This document shows, one piece after another, positions 26,501 through 33,882 of a DNA stretch of 64,000 nt. The notes beneath the pieces were generated by a model. It had not been told where the DNA came from and did not search any database. It was given only the letters and a program-made list of their open reading frames with translations. The DNA is from Variovorax sp. (GTDB lineage Bacteria; Pseudomonadota; Gammaproteobacteria; Burkholderiales; Burkholderiaceae_C): the NCBI GenBank assembly GCA_017744935.1, contig JAGIAI010000009.1, positions 62,001-126,000 on the forward strand, read 5' to 3'. Within the stretch, counting starts at the first letter, position 1, and each line of letters opens with the position of its first letter. The position numbers and the translations under genes were made by a program.

Positions 26501-26758
26501 ATGGACATGCAAGACACTCAAGAACGCGTGCACATCACGCCCGAGGCGCTGACCCGCCTTCGTAGCTGGGAAGGACGCAGCGTGAGGCTGGACGACATCA
26601 ATGCTGACCGATTTCTCCTTCAAGGCCGTTCGCCCGACCTTCGATCTGAACTCCTCACCGTACACGGCCAGCCCTCGGCCGACGGCAAGACCGTGCAGCT
26701 GTGGGCACGTGATCACGAAGGCTGGCTCACCATGCAAGCGACGGCCAAGCTCCTCTGA
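26501..26758 (+). CDS. Small protein, possibly an internally deleted MaoC-like protein
   Basis: An 85-residue frame before the acyl-CoA dehydrogenase. Its C-terminal part (VHGQPSADGKTVQLWARDHEGWLTMQATAKLL, seen in two halves) resembles the last strands of a MaoC hotdog domain. The N-terminal half (ITPEALTRLRSWEGRSVRLDDI) resembles the opening of an N-terminal MaoC dehydratase domain, but everything between is missing. It could be a deletion relic or a genuine small protein; the family link is weak. Confidence 0.45.
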   Translation: MDMQDTQERVHITPEALTRLRSWEGRSVRLDDINADRFLLQGRSPDLRSELLTVHGQPSADGKTVQLWARDHEGWLTMQATAKLL

Positions 26759-26789
26759 CATCCAGACATTCTTTTCTCAAGGCCCGACC

Positions 26790-27956
26790 ATGCTCGAAAA
26801 AACCGGCTCCAACAACTACCACGAGATCCGCGACGCGGTGCGCGACCTGTGCAGCCAGTTCCCGGCTGAATACCACCGCAAGATCGACGAGGCGCGCGGC
26901 TACCCCGAAGAATTCGTCAATGCGTTGACCAAGGCCGGCTGGCTGGCGGCGCTGATCCCGCAGGAATTCGGAGGGCCCGGTCTCTCGATGGCCGAAGCCT
27001 CGGTCATCATGGAAGAGATCAATCGGTCGGGCGGCAACTCCGGCGCATGCCACGGCCAGATGTATGTGATGAACACCATCGTGTTCAGTGGCTCGAAGGC
27101 GCAGAAGGAGCAGTACCTTCCTCGCATCGCCTCGGGCGAGCTGCGTGTGCAGTCGATGGGCGTGACCGAGCCTACGACCGGCAGCGACACCACCAAGCTC
27201 AAGACCACGGCGGTGAAGAAGGACGGCCGCTGGCTCATCAATGGCCAGAAGGTCTGGATCTCACGCGTGCAGCACAGCGATCTGCTGATCCTGCTCGCGC
27301 GCACCACGCCGCTGGACCAGGTGCAGAAGAAAAGCGATGGCCTGTCGTGCTTCATCGTCGAACTGGACAAGGCCATCGGAAAGGGCCTCACGGTGCAGCC
27401 CATCCTGAACATGGTCAATCACGAGACCAATGAACTGTTCTTCGACAATCTGGAGCTTTCCGAAGACGCGTTGCTCGGCACGGAGGGCAAGGGCCTGAAG
27501 GTGATATTCGACGGCCTGAACGCCGAGCGCACGCTGATCGCAGCCGAATGCATCGGCGACGGCTACTGGTTCCTGGAAAAGGCCCGCGACTATGCGAGCG
27601 AGCGCAAGGTGTTCAATCGACCCATCGGCCAGAACCAAGGCATCCAGTTCCCGCTGGCCGAGGCCTTCATCGAACTGGAAGCCGCCAATCTCATGCGCTG
27701 GCGCGCCTGCGGGAAGATCGATGCACGCGAGAACGCCGGCACCGAGGCCAACATGGCCAAATACCTGGCCGCCAAGGCCAGCTGGGAGGCGGCAAACGCC
27801 TGCCTGCAGACACACGGCGGTTTCGGCTTCGCCTGCGAATACGACGTGGAGCGCAAGTTCCGCGAGACGCGCCTGTACCAGGTGGCGCCTATCTCCACCA
27901 ACATGATCCTGAGTCATGTGGGCGAGCACGTGCTCGGCCTCCCCAGGAGCTTCTGA
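26790..27956 (+). CDS. Acyl-CoA dehydrogenase with altered catalytic-base region
   Basis: A 388-residue acyl-CoA dehydrogenase from ATG 26790. It has GVTEPTTGSDTTKLKT, INGQKVWISRVQHSD, and QTHGGFGFACEYDVERKFRE. Where classical members carry YEGT with the catalytic Glu, this one reads RLYQVAPISTNMIL, so that Glu is absent. Some subfamilies place the base on another helix; the residue is not identified here. The frame opens upstream to 26601 but lacks family sequence there. It stands alone on the plus strand, 31 bases after the small ORF. Confidence 0.93.
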   Translation: MLEKTGSNNYHEIRDAVRDLCSQFPAEYHRKIDEARGYPEEFVNALTKAGWLAALIPQEFGGPGLSMAEASVIMEEINRSGGNSGACHGQMYVMNTIVFSGSKAQKEQYLPRIASGELRVQSMGVTEPTTGSDTTKLKTTAVKKDGRWLINGQKVWISRVQHSDLLILLARTTPLDQVQKKSDGLSCFIVELDKAIGKGLTVQPILNMVNHETNELFFDNLELSEDALLGTEGKGLKVIFDGLNAERTLIAAECIGDGYWFLEKARDYASERKVFNRPIGQNQGIQFPLAEAFIELEAANLMRWRACGKIDARENAGTEANMAKYLAAKASWEAANACLQTHGGFGFACEYDVERKFRETRLYQVAPISTNMILSHVGEHVLGLPRSF

Positions 27957-28429
27957 AATGCCAAAGGCCCCTTGATGGCCTCACGGTCGTAGCGCTGGAG
28001 CACGCTATCGCCATGTCCGCAGCGCGTCAGATTGCAGGCGTCCGCGATGCTTCCCTGGAAGACCCCTGGCGCTGCGGACCTCGAGTTGAAGCCTCCCAGT
28101 TGAAAGACCGCAAAGGAGCACGGTGCAGTCGAAAGAGGTGGTTCCTGGTGAGGCCGGCATTGCAGCGAAAGCCGAAGTTCCAGCCGGTCCCGTCAAAGGG
28201 TAGGTTGGTGCCCTTTGCCGAATTCCGCGCCGATCGTCTGTCGCCGGCAAAGGGCCAGGACCCGTAGTTCGTCGGCGACCGTCAATCCGCTCGTAAGCCG
28301 ACATTCACGGAGCGAGGAAGCAGCCCAACAGCGGCGTTTCGCGGAAGCGATCTCGGTTCTGACGTGCACACGATTTGGCCGTCATGGGCAATCGGACGAG
28401 ACCGCCGCTGTCAACCATTCGGAAGGAAC
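27957..28429. other. Non-coding gap of about 470 bases
   Basis: No frame here resembles a known protein, on either strand. It separates the acyl-CoA dehydrogenase from the convergent cupin gene and marks the border between the catabolic island and the accessory zone. No convincing terminator was seen. Confidence 0.4.
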
Positions 28430-28906
28430 CTACGATTTCTCCGTCAATGCCGACAACTGATCGGTGTCATAGCGAGCTCGCAACTCTCCAATAACGTTCG
28501 CGTCCCGGTGGCCTCCTTGCGCAGCCAGCTCGGCAAGCTTCCTGAAGTAGTGCTCGTGTCCGGGCGGCGAGACAGTCATCAGCACGCGAGCCGGGCTCGC
28601 GCTCACATTGGTGATGTTGTGCGGTACGCCCGGAGGAACGAACAGATAGGTTCCCGGCGCGGCGCACACCACCTGATCGCCGACGTGCCATTCGCACTCG
28701 CCTTCCAAGACGAAGAAGGTCTCTTCCTGCACGCGATGAACATGCAGTCCGGTGGCAAATCCTGCGGGGATCGTCCAATCGAACATGCTCGTGTGCTTCG
28801 TGTCTTTCCCCGTCACGAGGAAGACCATCGGTTGGCCCCCGAGCGTGACCACCTCGTTCACGGCAGGCTCGGAAGGCATGCGGATGACTGGTGTAGCTGC
28901 ACTCAT
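28430..28906 (-). CDS. Cupin domain protein
   Basis: A 158-residue single-domain cupin. Motif 1 is GLHVHRVQEETFFVLEGECE and motif 2 is PGTYLFVPPGVPHNITN, holding the metal-binding His and Glu residues. GGAGG six bases before ATG 28906 fixes the start. It is divergent from the regulator at 29033, with a tandem operator-like repeat between them, so it is a likely target of that regulator. The function is unknown. Confidence 0.85.
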   Translation of the reverse strand: MSAATPVIRMPSEPAVNEVVTLGGQPMVFLVTGKDTKHTSMFDWTIPAGFATGLHVHRVQEETFFVLEGECEWHVGDQVVCAAPGTYLFVPPGVPHNITNVSASPARVLMTVSPPGHEHYFRKLAELAAQGGHRDANVIGELRARYDTDQLSALTEKS

Positions 28907-28986
28907 GTGATCCTCCATGTCGCCGCTTCTTCTCCGAAGCGGGTTGTCCGGATGATCGCCGTCCGACGCTGGCAAGTCGTGAAGCC

Positions 28987-29007
28987 GTTCCGAAATAGTT
29001 CCGAAAT
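28987..29007. promoter_or_regulatory. Tandem GTTCCGAAAT repeats, candidate operator
   Basis: GTTCCGAAAT occurs twice with an 11-base period, in the gap between the divergent cupin and winged-helix regulator genes. OmpR/PhoB-type winged-helix domains often bind such direct repeats one helical turn apart, so autoregulation and control of the cupin gene is a reasonable guess. Confidence 0.5.
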
Positions 29008-29032
29008 TGTGCGAGGAGTATTCTGCTCATCA

Positions 29033-30586
29033 ATGTCGAAAATCCTGGCGTTCGGCCCGTTCCGCCTCGATGCAGACGCGGGAATCCTGTTCCACGGCAC
29101 CGAGCCGACGTCGCTCGGCCGGCGGGCGGTCGCGCTCCTTCTTATGCTCGCTCAGCGGTCTGGCGTGCCGATGTCCAAGGAGGGGCTGATAGAGGCTGCG
29201 TGGCCTGGCCTAGTGATCGAGGACAGCAACCTGACGGTCCAGATTGCCGCCGTACGGCGAGTCTTCGATGACCTGGCCGGCGGCGCGGACTGGATCGAAA
29301 CCCTGCCGCGTCGGGGCTACCGCTACGTCGGCCCGGCAGTCACGATGCAGGATCCGGATCAAGCTCCCTTGCCCCTGGCCTTGCCGGCGCTGGCGTTGCC
29401 TGACAAGCCTTCGGTCGCGGTCCTGCCGTTTTCGAACTTGAGCGGCGATGCCGACCAGGACTACTTCATGGAGGGGATAGTCGACGACGTCATCACCGGC
29501 ATGTCGCGCATCAACTGGCTGTTCGTCATCGCGCGAGGCTCGACCTGCACCTACAAGGGTCGAACGGTGGACGTCAAGCGGGTCGGCCGAGAGCTCGGCG
29601 TGCGCTATGTCCTGGAAGGCAGTGTGCGCAAGGCCCATGATCGCGTGCGCATTACCACCCAACTGGTCGATGCTTCCACCGGAGCGCATGTGTGGGCCGA
29701 GCGCTACGACCGGCCGTACGGCGACATTTTCGCGCTGCAGGATGAAATCGCGCTGTCGGTTGTCGGTGCCATTGCCCCGAGCCTGCGACGTGCCGAAATC
29801 AAGCGAGTCAACCGCAAGCGCCCCGACAGCCTGGATGCGTATGACCTTGTCCTGCGGGCGCAGCCTGACGTCGACTCGGGCATGCCAGCGCAGGTGACGA
29901 GAGCCCTGACACTCCTTGAACGCGCCATCGAACTCGAGCCTGCCTATGCGCTTGCGCACGGGAACGCCGCGATGTGCCACCACTGCCTGTTCCTTCGCGC
30001 CGGTCTTCAGGAGGTGGAGCGTGCCGCTTCGATCCGCCATGCCCAGTCTGCGATCGTCCAGGGGCAGGACGATGCGCTAGCCCTGACCTGGGCCGGTTTC
30101 TCCATCGGCATGGACGCGCACGATCGCGTTGCGGCATTCACCGCACTAGAGGCCGCACTCGCCATCAGTCCGTCATCTGCGCTGACCTACATTCTTGGCA
30201 GCGTCATGCTTGCCTGGGGCGGCGAAGCCGAGCGCGCGATCGAATGGAGCCAGCGGGGGCTGCGGCTCAGTCCCTTCGATTCCTGGGCTTGGGCCGCGTT
30301 CGACGCTCAGGCACTGGGTCATTTCCACTGCGGCCGCTATGAGGAAGCCGCTCAAGCAGCATACAGGTCCGTTCAGGCCAACCCGGCGCACAGCATCACC
30401 CATGTGCAGCTGACGGCCGCGCTCACCAGACTCGGCCGGCTGCAGGACGCCAAGGCAGCCGCTGCGAGGGTCCTGGACCTCCATCCCACGTTTCGATATG
30501 GTCGCCAGTTCTCAGCCGTCAACTGTGCTCCCGCGCTCGCGGCATCGCTCGGCGACGCGCTTCGCGCCGCCGGGTTGCAGGAGTAG
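29033..30586 (+). CDS. OmpR-type winged-helix regulator with TolB-like and TPR domains
   Basis: A 517-residue cytosolic regulator. Residues about 1-100 form an OmpR/PhoB-type DNA-binding domain (LGRRAVALLLMLAQ, DSNLTVQIAAVRRVF, IETLPRRGYRYVG). Residues about 125-260 match the TolB-like region found in CadC/adenylate-cyclase-type regulators (PSVAVLPFSNLSGDADQDYF, YVLEGSVRK). The C-terminal half is helical with TPR repeats (ALTLLERAIELEPAYALAHGNAA). There is no receiver or transmembrane segment, so it probably senses a protein or ligand through its TPR part. It is divergent from the cupin gene. Confidence 0.85.
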   Translation: MSKILAFGPFRLDADAGILFHGTEPTSLGRRAVALLLMLAQRSGVPMSKEGLIEAAWPGLVIEDSNLTVQIAAVRRVFDDLAGGADWIETLPRRGYRYVGPAVTMQDPDQAPLPLALPALALPDKPSVAVLPFSNLSGDADQDYFMEGIVDDVITGMSRINWLFVIARGSTCTYKGRTVDVKRVGRELGVRYVLEGSVRKAHDRVRITTQLVDASTGAHVWAERYDRPYGDIFALQDEIALSVVGAIAPSLRRAEIKRVNRKRPDSLDAYDLVLRAQPDVDSGMPAQVTRALTLLERAIELEPAYALAHGNAAMCHHCLFLRAGLQEVERAASIRHAQSAIVQGQDDALALTWAGFSIGMDAHDRVAAFTALEAALAISPSSALTYILGSVMLAWGGEAERAIEWSQRGLRLSPFDSWAWAAFDAQALGHFHCGRYEEAAQAAYRSVQANPAHSITHVQLTAALTRLGRLQDAKAAAARVLDLHPTFRYGRQFSAVNCAPALAASLGDALRAAGLQE

Positions 30587-30774
30587 CGGTGCGATCTGCG
30601 CGTTGGCTGGGGTGCGCCACAAGCGGTCGGTCGGCGGCGGCCCGCAATTCGTCCCGGAGCCGTCATTCGGCCTGCCACAGCGCTCGCGGGGACGAATCGT
30701 CGAACACCTCGCGAAGCTTGTCGCCCCGTGAGACCGTGGTTTCTCCCGGGTGGGCATCAAGGACCAACCCTCTT

Positions 30775-30800
30775 GGGCCCGCCGTGTGCGGGCCCCTTTT
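30775..30800 (+). terminator. Rho-independent terminator
   Basis: GGGCCCGC-CGTGT-GCGGGCCC is a perfect 8-base-pair GC stem followed by CTTTTCTT. It lies 190 bases after the regulator stop. The bases between hold no recognised gene, so a long 3' UTR or an undetected small RNA is possible. Confidence 0.75.
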
Positions 30801-30941
30801 CTTGTTCACGGGAATGGCCCGAAGCGGAGCCAACAGCGGGACTTCGTCCTCAGTCCCCACGCCATCGCGTTCGGCCAATTCCAATGCTGCGCGTGAACTT
30901 CTTCACGATACAAGTGGCCCTCGGCGAGGCAAACTGATTTC

Positions 30942-31142
30942 ATGCTGCGGGCATTCCTTCTCTTTCTTGCTGTCCTCGTGCCAGTTGGACTGGTCTACGC
31001 GTGTGGCTGGTGGGTACCGCTGGCGCTATTCGGGGTCTCGGCCACAACACTGTTCTTTTCAACGCGGCAGGCGAGCGGCGCCGAGGCGACGCAGGGCGGC
31101 CCGCTGACTGAATACGCCACCACCACGATGGCGAACTTTTAG
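30942..31142 (+). CDS. Small membrane protein, hypothetical
   Basis: A 66-residue frame with two hydrophobic segments (LRAFLLFLAVLVPVGLVYA and WVPLALFGVSATTLFF) and a short polar tail. No family is recognised and the ribosome-binding site is weak. It starts after the terminator at 30775, so it would need its own promoter. Confidence 0.4.
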   Translation: MLRAFLLFLAVLVPVGLVYACGWWVPLALFGVSATTLFFSTRQASGAEATQGGPLTEYATTTMANF

Positions 31143-31348
31143 GCGCTCGCGACCTGGGCGATGAGGAACTGGGACGCGAGCTAATCGGCAGAAGGCGGGG
31201 CCTGTACGGTCGTTCATAGCCGAGGCAGAATTCGCGGGCCAAGACCGGCCACTCGGCCACGCCTCAGAATTTCACGGGATAGCGGGCGTTTTCACTGAGG
31301 CGCGCGCTCCGGTCTCCATAAAGAGTCACCGGCTTTCAAGACGAACAA
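31143..31348. other. Gap before the gene-remnant zone
   Basis: No gene, repeat or convincing regulatory site is seen in these 200 bases. They precede the cluster of broken genes at 31.3-32.2 kb. Confidence 0.3.
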
Positions 31349-31570
31349 ATGTCACCCGAGCTGAGCGCCGCCGCCGACCAGGACAAGTTCAAACAAGTGC
31401 TCCCGTTAGCCGAGGCTGTACTTCGTCTGCACGAAGCCGGGCAAGACGACCGGGCGGAGTTGCAGCGCATGTCGAGGCTGGTCGGTCGAATCGTTGGCAG
31501 ACCCGAGGTCCTCGCTGCCTTCGGTTCAGCGGATGCCGACGCGTTTGCGCGACGGCTGGTTCATCGCTGA
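31349..31570 (+). CDS. Short helical ORF, hypothetical or remnant
   Basis: A 73-residue frame (LPLAEAVLRLHEAGQDDRA, then RMSRLVGRIVGRPEVLAAFG) with no recognised family. Its 3' end overlaps, in another frame, a metallo-beta-lactamase remnant, and it lies in a zone of gene fragments, so it may be the stump of a longer gene. Confidence 0.3.
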   Translation: MSPELSAAADQDKFKQVLPLAEAVLRLHEAGQDDRAELQRMSRLVGRIVGRPEVLAAFGSADADAFARRLVHR

Positions 31571-31649
31571 AGCGAACCGGGCGGGCGCGCGAATTGTCCA
31601 CGTTGTCGACACGCACGTGCACGCAGACCGCTACTCAGGTGGACGTCAG
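31554..31649 (+). pseudogene. Fragment of an MBL-fold hydrolase (persulfide dioxygenase type)
   Basis: The translated frame FIAEANRAGARIVHVVDT followed by HVHADRYSGG matches the region around the HxHxDH metal motif of sulfur-metabolism MBL proteins (compare ETHVHADHLS in the intact gene at 38663). The last His of the motif is Arg. About 30 codons survive, with no family sequence before or after. Confidence 0.6.
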
Positions 31650-31749
31650 CATCATTGGCCTGGCAGGTGTGCAGCCCCGGAAGTCGAGAAGTTCTATCAG
31701 CAGGAAAGGGCGGACCCAATTCATCCGGCTCGACGCCTCAAGAGCTGAT

Positions 31750-32002
31750 GTAGCGCTCTGAACGCGGTAGCACATGGGCGTAAATGGCGGTGTTGGACGT
31801 GCATCGGGCCAAGGTTGCGCGTGCAGCGGGCCATCTAGCACGTTGATTCCAGTTCCTTCTTCTTTCAATTCATCGCCGCGATAGAGCCGCACGCGCGTGC
31901 GCGCGAACAGACGGTCCAGCGCATCGCCGGACTCGGCGAACGACCGGACCGGCACCTGCTGGCCGACCAGGAGTCGTGCATGCAGGGCGCCGTCAATCAC
32001 CA
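31750..32002. other. Unassigned stretch between gene fragments
   Basis: The minus strand has an open frame with plausible protein texture (VVIDGALHARLLVGQ, RLFARTRVRLYRGDELKEE), but no family is recognised. It is continuous with the Rieske fragment frame only by a frame change. It is probably a further gene remnant. Confidence 0.25.
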
Positions 32003-32075
32003 CATACGCCAATGGCCACGAAGTGCTCCGGACGCTGTGACCTTGTCGTATTGGCACAGGGCGCAGCCTGCTCGG
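32003..32075 (-). pseudogene. Internal fragment of a Rieske iron-sulfur protein gene
   Basis: These 73 bases align without gaps to 42986-43058 inside the intact Rieske gene. The minus frame reads EQAAPCANTTRSQRPEH then FVAIGV, against EQPASCTNATRSERPEY then FVAIGV in the intact copy. The cluster-binding C-terminus is missing. Confidence 0.75.
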
Positions 32076-32113
32076 CACGAGCGTCGTGAATGGCACGAAA
32101 TCAGGTCAGACTC

Positions 32114-32143
32114 ATGACATCGATCAACGAACTCATTCACTGA
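32114..32143 (+). pseudogene. N-terminal stump of the Rieske gene in opposite orientation
   Basis: ATG plus eight codons then TGA encode MTSINELIH, against MTSISELIHE at the start of the intact Rieske protein (43389). It points the other way from the internal fragment at 32003, so the copy was broken and inverted. Confidence 0.55.
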
Positions 32144-32208
32144 TCGACCTATGTGCTGCTGCGTGTTGAATGAAGGGGAAACCGAGTTGCGCTCCGATGC
32201 GAGGACTG

Positions 32209-32430
32209 CCGCTTAAGGTCCTTCTAAGCCCATGGTCCGATATTGAGTTGAGGTTGTGCAAATGGCCATCTCGTTGGCGATTCATCGAGACGGCCACGGA
32301 ATTTCGTGCCGGTCACGTTCTACTTTTGCACCGGCTCACGAAAGCAGTGCCCCGAGCAGCACACTGCATGGATCTGCTGCTCTTTTTCTCCGAAAGAGAA
32401 TCGTTATGAGCCCCCTCATCCGCAAGATCG
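32209..32430 (+). repeat. Dispersed inverted repeat: duplicated promoter and leader
   Basis: About 222 bases closely match the reverse complement of 43841-44063. The copy covers the CTTAAG box, the whole leader and the first codons (MSPL-RKI) of the small secreted-protein gene. Here the leader runs into a different downstream gene (32511). Confidence 0.8.
32212..32228 (+). promoter_or_regulatory. PmrA/QseB-like box CTTAAG-N5-TCTAAG
   Basis: CTTAAGGTCCTTCTAAG is identical to the box at 44044-44060 (minus). PmrA/QseB-type response regulators bind direct CTTAAG-like hexamers separated by five bases. Here it would drive the repeat-protein gene at 32511. Confidence 0.45.
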
Positions 32431-32510
32431 CATGGGATCACGGGCATCGTTCTGTTCTGACCATCGGCCAACCGCGAGGCGAACGAACCTTCAACTCCCA
32501 AAGATATGCA

Positions 32511-32927
32511 ATGACCAAACTTCTCGCAGCAATGATCGCTGGCTTGCTCGCTGTAGGCGCCTATGCTCAGAATCTGGCGGGGGCATCGTCGGAGCAACAG
32601 CCCGTGACGAACAGCAAGGCGCAAAATCGCGCCCAAGCTAAGGTTGAAGCGCGTCCCCAAGGCAACGTGAAGAAGCCGACGGGCGACGAAGCCAAGAATG
32701 CTGAGATCAACCCTGAGGCCAGTGGCGGCAGGGCGGCGAACGCTGGGCAGGCAAAGGTCGATGCCAAGCCCCAAGGCATGGTGAAGACGCCGACGGGCGA
32801 CGAAGCCAAGAATGCCGAAATCAATCCTGAGGCCAGCGGTGGCAAAGCGGCGAATGCAGGGCAGGCTAAGGTTGAGGTGCGCGACGCTAAGGCAGCGGCA
32901 AAGAAGAAGCAGCTCACTATGAACTGA
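32511..32927 (+). CDS. Secreted protein with two 38-residue tandem repeats
   Basis: A 138-residue protein with a Sec signal peptide (about 1-19, cleavage after GAYA). The mature part is hydrophilic, rich in Ala, Lys, Glu and Asn, and holds two near-identical 38-residue units (42-79 and 80-117), each with PTGDEAKNAEINPEASGG. A third unit begins at 118 and breaks off. No family is recognised; the composition suggests an intrinsically disordered periplasmic protein. Its promoter region appears to be a captured copy from a different gene. Confidence 0.7.
   Translation: MTKLLAAMIAGLLAVGAYAQNLAGASSEQQPVTNSKAQNRAQAKVEARPQGNVKKPTGDEAKNAEINPEASGGRAANAGQAKVDAKPQGMVKTPTGDEAKNAEINPEASGGKAANAGQAKVEVRDAKAAAKKKQLTMN
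32634..32861 (+). repeat. Two tandem 114-bp coding repeats
   Basis: Two in-frame copies of a 114-base unit encode the 38-residue repeats of the secreted protein. They are close in sequence, with differences mostly at third positions, so copy number could change by recombination. Confidence 0.8.
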
Positions 32928-33017
32928 GCGGCTTTCGGCGTTTGATCGGAACAAGCGTCTGCGGGTATCCCGACTCTGGGTCGCGGGACCCCCGTTTCCA
33001 GTCGCGGAGGGGCCGCC

Positions 33018-33275
33018 CTATTGAGGGCCAGAGGGCCCGCTCCCCGATGAAGGGTCTGGACCGGATTCTTCAATACCCCAGGTCACGCGCGACCAAAGTC
33101 GCTCATGTAGAAGGTAGGCGACGGTCGTATAGACATTGCTCGCAATCATGAAGCCGATGGCAATTCGAAGTGCCCCTGTAAAAATAAGTACCGTTCCAAA
33201 GTCAAGACTCATGATTACGACCCGATAGGTCAGAGCCTTGACGAATGAGCGGCGAATCTGAACTTTCCGGGCCAT
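33018..33275 (-). CDS. DUF2061 small membrane protein
   Basis: An 85-residue inner-membrane protein. The DUF2061 pattern is clear: RSFVKALTYRVVIMSLDF, FTGALRIAIGF, SNVYTTVAYLLHERLW, WG. It has two predicted membrane helices and a polar C-tail. The family's function is unknown; some members lie beside sulfur-assimilation genes. Its neighbour is the methionine-rich protein gene. Confidence 0.85.
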   Translation of the reverse strand: MARKVQIRRSFVKALTYRVVIMSLDFGTVLIFTGALRIAIGFMIASNVYTTVAYLLHERLWSRVTWGIEESGPDPSSGSGPSGPQ

Positions 33276-33310
33276 GAGTCATGTCGGCATCTAGTTGCCG
33301 GGTACGTGCA

Positions 33311-33811
33311 CTACTTGGCAGCGGGCGGCGCCGGCGGTTGAGTCAGCCCCTGCTGGCGTTGGAGCATTTGGTCCATCATCATTTGCTGCATCCAGGTGTA
33401 CTGATCCATCATGTACTGGTGCTGCTTCTGCTGCTCGGGCGTCAGCCTCGAGTAGTACCCGCGCATGCCGCTCCATCTCATCGGACCACCCATCATCCCA
33501 GGGCCACCCATCATGCCCGGACCCCGCATCCCGTGCATGAGTGACATTGCGCTTTGCATAGTGGCCCAATGTTCTTCCAACAGCTTCTGTCGCTGCTGAG
33601 AGTCCTGAGTCTTCCGGATGCGGTCCATCTGTTCTTGCATCAGCTTGACCTTGGCCTGAAATTCGGCCGTCTGCTGGTCGAAGGCCTTGACGTCCAGGGC
33701 GGGCGAATTGGCGGCGGCGAGCGGCTTCGTCTGCGCTGCTGCGGATTGAGCCATCAGAAAGGATGCAGCCGTGACTGCGATGGCTGCAGCGACAGATGAG
33801 ATGCGGGTCAT
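33311..33811 (-). CDS. Methionine-rich periplasmic protein, paralogue 1
   Basis: A 166-residue exported protein. A signal peptide ends near SAAAQ. A helical stretch (QTAEFQAKVKLMQEQMDRI) is followed by a Met/Gly-rich centre (MHGMRGPGMMGGPGMMGG) and a Met/Gln-rich C-terminus (WMQQMMMDQMLQRQQ). It is strongly similar to the protein at 45846 over its length. Met-rich periplasmic segments often bind Cu(I) or protect against oxidants, so metal or redox stress is a fair guess but unproven. Confidence 0.75.
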   Translation of the reverse strand: MTRISSVAAAIAVTAASFLMAQSAAAQTKPLAAANSPALDVKAFDQQTAEFQAKVKLMQEQMDRIRKTQDSQQRQKLLEEHWATMQSAMSLMHGMRGPGMMGGPGMMGGPMRWSGMRGYYSRLTPEQQKQHQYMMDQYTWMQQMMMDQMLQRQQGLTQPPAPPAAK

Positions 33812-33882
33812 GACGGTTCTTTCTGAAGCGCTGTAACAGCGTGAAATCGTAGAACGCTAGTAGCGACAGTCATTGACGCTCA

